Below, piece by piece: positions 60,400 to 64,000 of a stretch of DNA of 64,000 nt; position 1 is the first letter of the stretch, and each line of letters opens with the position of its first letter. Location of the stretch: NCBI RefSeq assembly GCF_901827175.1, contig NZ_LR594662.1, positions 248,001 through 312,000 on the forward strand. The letters run 5' to 3'. The DNA comes from Variovorax sp. RA8. Its GTDB lineage: Bacteria; Pseudomonadota; Gammaproteobacteria; Burkholderiales; Burkholderiaceae_C. Made by a program: the position numbers and the translations under genes. The notes below the pieces were generated by a model. It made no database searches. It was not told where the DNA came from and worked only from the letters and a program-made list of their open reading frames with translations.

Positions 60400-60792
60400 A
60401 TGAACACGATGCTGAACATCGAACGCGCCCTGGCTGAACTCGACCAGGCCGTGGGCAGCGGCAAGCCGGACCGGCGCGCCATACCCTTCTACGGACCGAC
60501 GCTTCTCGCCGCCATGAGCGAAAAGGACCAGGCCATGGCAGTGCACGCCGAGCGGGCGAGGTATCAACAGGACCCTGAGGAGTCGGCGGTCCACTTCTGC
60601 CTCACGGCCGCGATTTCCCTGCTCGAAGTGAGCCAGGTGCTGCTCAAGCAGGGCACTTCCATGACTCCTCAGGAGCGCGAACGCCAGTGGAAGACGTTGG
60701 TGGTCTACACGAAGACCGCAGGCCGCTCCGCGTACAGGGCGGCATCGATCCTCGCGGATCAGAAGGACTACGAACCGGTGCGGCCCGGCTGA
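60400..60792 (+). CDS. unrecognised 130-aa protein of the kinase cluster
   Basis: The ATG at 60400 follows GAGGAAAACGTC, 11 nt after the OmpA lipoprotein stop. The product is mostly helical (MLNIERALAELDQAVGSG, then VHFCLTAAISLLEVSQVLLKQ, ERQWKTLVVYTKTAGRSAYRAASILADQ), soluble and without signal. I do not recognise it. By position it could be the kinase's cytoplasmic substrate or an adaptor. Its 3' end overlaps the convergent DUF1127 gene by 25 nt. Confidence 0.65.
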   Translation: MNTMLNIERALAELDQAVGSGKPDRRAIPFYGPTLLAAMSEKDQAMAVHAERARYQQDPEESAVHFCLTAAISLLEVSQVLLKQGTSMTPQERERQWKTLVVYTKTAGRSAYRAASILADQKDYEPVRPG

Positions 60793-60989
60793 TCCCCGCG
60801 CTCCGCCGGGCCGCGCAACAGGGCCGGCACTTCGCTGCGGCCAATGGCGAGGTCGCGCAGCTCGTATTCGCTCATGGCCTTCAGCTGCAGCGCGTGCCGC
60901 ATCGCGCGGCGGCGGGACATGGCTTTTGCCAGCCAGCTCCTCATTGCTTGCAGAGGCTCGCGGCCCAGCCATTGCATCTTCAGTTCCAT
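60768..60989 (-). CDS. DUF1127-like small basic protein
   Basis: This 73-aa Arg-rich protein has the core AMRHALQLKAMSEYELRDLAIGRSEVPALLRGP, the DUF1127 pattern (helix, then L-x-D-[IL]-G/A-x-x-R-x-E). GAGAAGG precedes the ATG at 60989. Small DUF1127 proteins bind RNA or affect phosphate and carbon metabolism in rhizobia and Agrobacterium. It is divergent from a LysR gene (90-nt gap), a common pairing suggesting direct control. Confidence 0.75.
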   Translation of the reverse strand: MELKMQWLGREPLQAMRSWLAKAMSRRRAMRHALQLKAMSEYELRDLAIGRSEVPALLRGPAERGDQPGRTGS

Positions 60990-61079
60990 CGCGCCTTCTC
61001 CTGTCATGGAGGCCGATGGTGCGGCGCCACGTGCTATTGTGGAAGTTGAGATTTCTGAAGCCACCAATCAGCATTCCTG

Positions 61080-61964
61080 ATGCGACAGCTCAACCTCGAT
61101 CAAGTCCGCACCCTCGTCGCCATCGCCGACCTCGGCACCTTCTCCGCTGCCGCGCAGGCGCTGCATCTCGCGCAGCCCACCGTGAGCCTGCACGTCAGCG
61201 AGCTGGAATCGCGCCTGGGCGCACCGCTGGTCGTGCGCGGCGCGCGCCGTGTCATGCCCACGCCCGCCGGCGCTGTTCTGGTGGAGCGTGGCCGGCGCCT
61301 GTTGCGCGACGCCGACGATGCGATCGACGCAGTTCGGCGCCAGCACCAGGGGCTGGCCGGCCGGGTGCGCATCGGCTGCAGCACCACCAGCGTGGTCGTC
61401 GACCTGTTGCCGCCGGTGTTCCACGCCCTGCTGGAGCGCTACCCTGACATCGTGCTCACGCCGAGCTTCCTGGGTTCCGAGTACTCGGTGTCAGGCATCC
61501 TGGCCGGCACGCTGGACCTGGCCATCATCGCGCTGCCCCAGCCGGCAATGCCGGGCCTGGCGCTCAAGCCCTGGCGCCAGCATTCGATGATGGCCTTCCT
61601 GCCAGCGCGCTGGCAGGTGCCGCGCCGCGTCACGCCCGCGTGGCTGGCACAGCACCCGCTGATCATGAACGAGCCGGGTTCGCGCATGTACGCGCTGACC
61701 ATGGAATGGTTCGCCCGCGGCGGCTTCGCGCCGCGTGCACGCATCGAGCACGACTACGACGTCGCGATGCGCGGGCTGGTCGCCGCCGGCTACGGCGTGG
61801 CGCTGCTCCCGGCGCCCGACAAGGGGACGGTCGCCGACGCACATGTGCAGACGCGGCCGCTGAGCCCGAAGCTCACGCGCCAACTCGCCATCGCGTACCG
61901 CGCACAGGCCACGCTCGACGGTGCCACGCAGCGGGTCATCGAAACGTTGCTGGAGTTCGGCTAG
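61080..61964 (+). CDS. LysR family transcriptional regulator
   Basis: This 294-aa LTTR has an HTH in VRTLVAIADLGTFSAAAQALHLAQPTVSLHVSELESRLGAPLVVR and an effector domain with IGCSTTSVVVDLLPPVFHALLERYPDI. It is divergent from the DUF1127 gene and converges on glutaminase, from which a GC-rich hairpin separates it. Likely regulates the DUF1127 gene; the effector is unknown. Confidence 0.88.
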   Translation: MRQLNLDQVRTLVAIADLGTFSAAAQALHLAQPTVSLHVSELESRLGAPLVVRGARRVMPTPAGAVLVERGRRLLRDADDAIDAVRRQHQGLAGRVRIGCSTTSVVVDLLPPVFHALLERYPDIVLTPSFLGSEYSVSGILAGTLDLAIIALPQPAMPGLALKPWRQHSMMAFLPARWQVPRRVTPAWLAQHPLIMNEPGSRMYALTMEWFARGGFAPRARIEHDYDVAMRGLVAAGYGVALLPAPDKGTVADAHVQTRPLSPKLTRQLAIAYRAQATLDGATQRVIETLLEFG

Positions 61965-61990
61965 CCGTTGCAGCCGATGGCGCTTCTGCG

Positions 61991-62013
61991 GCCCGGCGCG
62001 CGCGGGGCCGGGC
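61991..62013. terminator. hairpin between convergent LysR and glutaminase genes
   Basis: A perfect 7-bp stem GCCCGGC/GCCGGGC with a 9-nt GC loop is located between the stops at 61964 and 62019. No T tract follows, so it may act as a transcript-end protector or a weak bidirectional terminator. Confidence 0.4.
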
Positions 62014-62018
62014 AACGC

Positions 62019-62933
62019 TCAGAACACCGACAGCCCCGTCTTCGCGACGAACAGCTCCAGCGCCTCCCGCCCCAGCAGCGAATTGCCCGTCGCGTCGAGC
62101 GCCGGCGACCAGACGCACAGCGTGAGCCGGTCGGGCACCACCGCCACGATGCCGCCGCCCACGCCGCTCTTGCAGGGCAGGCCGATCGAGAAGGCGACAT
62201 CGCCGGCGGCGTCGTAGGTGCCACAGGTCAGCATCAGCGCGTTGATGCGCCGCGCATGGCGCTCGGTGGTGATCTCGGCCTCGCCAGCGCGCGGGTGGCG
62301 GCCGTCGCGGCACAGGAAGCCGGCCGCGCGCGCCAACTGCACGCTGCTCATGCGTAGCGCGCACTGGTGGAAGTAGAGGTCCAGCACCGCGTCGACTGCG
62401 TTGTCGAGTTTGCCGAAGCTCTTCATGAAGTTGGCGAGCGCGTAGTTGCGGTAGCCCGTGGCCGCCTCGGAGGCCGCGACCTCGGCATCGAAGCCGATCG
62501 GCTCGCCGCACAGGCTGTGCATGAGCGCCAGCAGTTCCGCCTTGGCATCGCCGCCGCTCAGCAGGCGGTCCGCGACCGCGATGGCGCCCGCATTGATGAA
62601 CGGATTGCGCGGCTTGCCTTGCTCGCTCTCGAGCTGCACCAGCGAGTTGAAGGGATTGCCCGAGGGCTCGCGGCCGATGCGTTCCCACAGCGCATCGCCG
62701 AGGTGCCGCATCGCCAGCGTGAGGGTGAAGAGCTTGGAGATGCTCTGGATCGAGAAGGGCGTGGCGGCATCGCCGGCCGCGGCCTCCTCGCCCTGGCAGG
62801 TGCGCAGCGCGATGCCGAACTGCCGCGCCGGCACGCGCTCGAGCGCGGGGATGTAGCTGGCGACCGTGCCGGCCTCGCCGAGCATCGGGCGGATCTCTTC
62901 GTTGATCTCGTCGAGGAGAGGCTGGAAGTTCAT
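62019..62933 (-). CDS. glsA: glutaminase
   Basis: This 304-aa serine-dependent glutaminase of the beta-lactamase-like fold has catalytic Ser64 and Lys67 in PFSIQSISKLFT, NPFINAGAIAVADRL in the middle, and GVGGGIVAVVPDRLTLCVWSPALDATGNS near the end. It hydrolyses L-glutamine to glutamate and ammonia. Length is normal (about 305-310 aa). The frame is 39 nt behind the EamA exporter gene on the same strand, so they may be co-transcribed; the exporter might handle a related amino acid. Confidence 0.93.
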   Translation of the reverse strand: MNFQPLLDEINEEIRPMLGEAGTVASYIPALERVPARQFGIALRTCQGEEAAAGDAATPFSIQSISKLFTLTLAMRHLGDALWERIGREPSGNPFNSLVQLESEQGKPRNPFINAGAIAVADRLLSGGDAKAELLALMHSLCGEPIGFDAEVAASEAATGYRNYALANFMKSFGKLDNAVDAVLDLYFHQCALRMSSVQLARAAGFLCRDGRHPRAGEAEITTERHARRINALMLTCGTYDAAGDVAFSIGLPCKSGVGGGIVAVVPDRLTLCVWSPALDATGNSLLGREALELFVAKTGLSVF

Positions 62934-62972
62934 CGCTGGAGTCTCCGCATGTCGTGCAGATCGAAGAACTCT

Positions 62973-63902
62973 TCAGTTTGCACGGCGCACGGTTTCGGCT
63001 TGCACCGTGGGGCTCGTGCGCCGGTTCACCAGCACGATGCCCAGGGCCACGCCCGCCAGCGCCAGCACCAATTGCAGCGTGAGCGGTTCGTCCAGCAGCA
63101 CCACGCCGAACACCAGCGCGAACAGCGGCGTGAGGAAGGTGAAGGAAGAGATGCGCGTGGCCGGGTAGTGCCTGAGCATCCACATCCACGCCAGGTAGCT
63201 CGCGAAGGCGCCGATCGCGGTCTGCACCGAGATCGAGAACCACGCATAGCTCGAGTAGGCGAAGCCCCAGCGTTCGCCGAGCGCCAGCGACAGCACTGGC
63301 GACACCGCCGCGGTGACGGCGATCTGATAGAAGAGCGTCTTCTCGGCGCTGGCGGTGGCGAGCCGCGTGGTGCGGATCGCAAGTGTTGTCAGCCCCCACA
63401 GCACGCCGGCCGCGAGGCCCAGCGCGTCGCCCAGCAATTGGCCGGAGCTGCTGTGGCCGAAGCTCTCGCTGAAGGCCGCCACCACGCCCGTGAAGGCGAT
63501 CGCGAGGCCCAGCCACTGCACGCCGCGCAGCCGCTCGGCATGCACGAAGCGCGGCAGCAGCAGCGCCACCACGAAGGGCGCGGTGTAGAGAAACACCGTG
63601 AGCCGCGACGCCGTGGTGTGCTGCAGCCCGATGTAGATGCAGACGAACTCGCCCGCGAACAGCAGCCCGGCTAGCAGGCCGCCACCGAGCGTGCCATCGC
63701 GATCGAACAGCGGCACGCGGCGCCACAGGCACCACAGCCACAGCAGCACGACCGCGCCCGCCATGCGGATCGAGGCCTGCCACAGCGGCGGCACTTCGGG
63801 CACCGTGGTCTTGATCAGGATCTGCTGCAGGCCCCAGAAGGCGCAGCAGGCGAGCAACAGGGTGGTGGCGCGGGTGTCGAGGTGGTTCTTGCGATCGGTC
63901 AT
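62973..63902 (-). CDS. EamA/DMT family transporter
   Basis: This 309-aa protein has ten hydrophobic segments and two EamA repeats (ATTLLLACCAFWGLQQILIKTTVPEVPPLWQ; then LGDALGLAAGVLWGLTTLAIRTT). The conserved end LDEPLTLQLVLALAGVALGIVLVNRR is typical. The ATG at 63902 (MTDRKNHLDTR) is preferred to a start 11 codons upstream. It probably exports an amino acid or other metabolite. The 98 nt from there to the window end hold nothing recognisable. Confidence 0.87.
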   Translation of the reverse strand: MTDRKNHLDTRATTLLLACCAFWGLQQILIKTTVPEVPPLWQASIRMAGAVVLLWLWCLWRRVPLFDRDGTLGGGLLAGLLFAGEFVCIYIGLQHTTASRLTVFLYTAPFVVALLLPRFVHAERLRGVQWLGLAIAFTGVVAAFSESFGHSSSGQLLGDALGLAAGVLWGLTTLAIRTTRLATASAEKTLFYQIAVTAAVSPVLSLALGERWGFAYSSYAWFSISVQTAIGAFASYLAWMWMLRHYPATRISSFTFLTPLFALVFGVVLLDEPLTLQLVLALAGVALGIVLVNRRTSPTVQAETVRRAN

Positions 63903-64000
63903 TGTTCTTGCTCTGTAATGTCTCTTGTTCTGCACGTCTCTGATTCTCTGCCGATGACGTCAGGGGCTTGCAACGGGATACGGCGGCTTGTCGCGCGTGC

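Noticed and set aside
63903..64000. A possible further gene start at the window end
   Set aside because: No ribosome-binding site, start codon context or family pattern can be seen in the remaining 98 nt.

Overview
The window is a high-GC (roughly two thirds G+C by eye), gene-dense bacterial chromosome segment. The gene families point to a soil or plant-associated betaproteobacterium of the Burkholderiales, most likely Comamonadaceae close to Variovorax: many LysR regulators, a Bug/TctC-type solute receptor, several CaiB/BaiF CoA-transferases, paired Crp/Fnr proteins with divergent short genes, and a hairpin repeat that I recall from such genomes. No rRNA, tRNA, CRISPR array, insertion sequence or prophage was seen. 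The taxonomic call is inference from style and gene content.

Layout. 1-9 kb is a stress and protein-quality block: an M16 peptidase (cut by the window edge) behind a small XRE regulator, an OYE-type flavin reductase, a DsbA-like thiol protein, a small heat shock protein overlapping a lon gene that carries an internal deletion, two oxidative or electrophile-stress enzymes, and two Crp/Fnr-type regulators. 8.8-17.3 kb is one very large gene for a cyclic beta-1,2-glucan synthetase (NdvB/ChvB type). 17.4-24 kb holds small conserved proteins, a GNAT acetyltransferase, a GlxA-type regulator divergent from an SDR, and an EamA exporter divergent from a LysR gene.

24-31.6 kb is an eight-gene minus-strand block: ABC importer (receptor, ATPase, permease), FAD oxidoreductase, CoA-transferase, enoyl-CoA hydratase, ferredoxin and LysR regulator, apparently for uptake and CoA-dependent breakdown of an unknown carboxylic acid. 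31.9-36.5 kb has a free-standing protein resembling the RNA polymerase alpha C-terminal domain, a ketosynthase-ACP pair, a PAP2 phosphatase and acetoacetyl-CoA synthetase. 36.6-38.9 kb contains a divergent pair of unrecognised genes around a 478-bp palindrome-rich region. 38.9-42.8 kb carries LysR, a PhyH dioxygenase, a persulfide dioxygenase-rhodanese fusion, a 1-Cys peroxiredoxin and a zinc ribbon protein.

42.9-46.5 kb is a glutarate module (GcvA-like LysR, glutaryl-CoA dehydrogenase, CoA-transferase). A Fic protein follows, preceded by phased repeats. Next come a CopD-like membrane protein and a MocR regulator divergent from an epimerase-cupin pair. 51-57.1 kb is a six-gene catabolic operon (intradiol dioxygenase, SDR, BKACE/DUF849, MDR oxidoreductase, cupin, Bug receptor) divergent from a LacI regulator, with a perfect LacI-type palindrome between them. 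57.1-60.8 kb is a compact signalling cluster: a possible small membrane protein, a zinc ribbon Ser/Thr kinase, an OmpA-domain lipoprotein and a 130-aa unknown, behind a Crp-like dyad. The window ends with DUF1127/LysR, glutaminase and an EamA exporter.

The most unusual items are the free-standing alpha-CTD-like protein, the deleted lon, the helically phased repeats before fic, the kinase-OmpA cluster, the two catabolic operons of unknown substrate, and several short repeated regulatory motifs shared between distant promoters.
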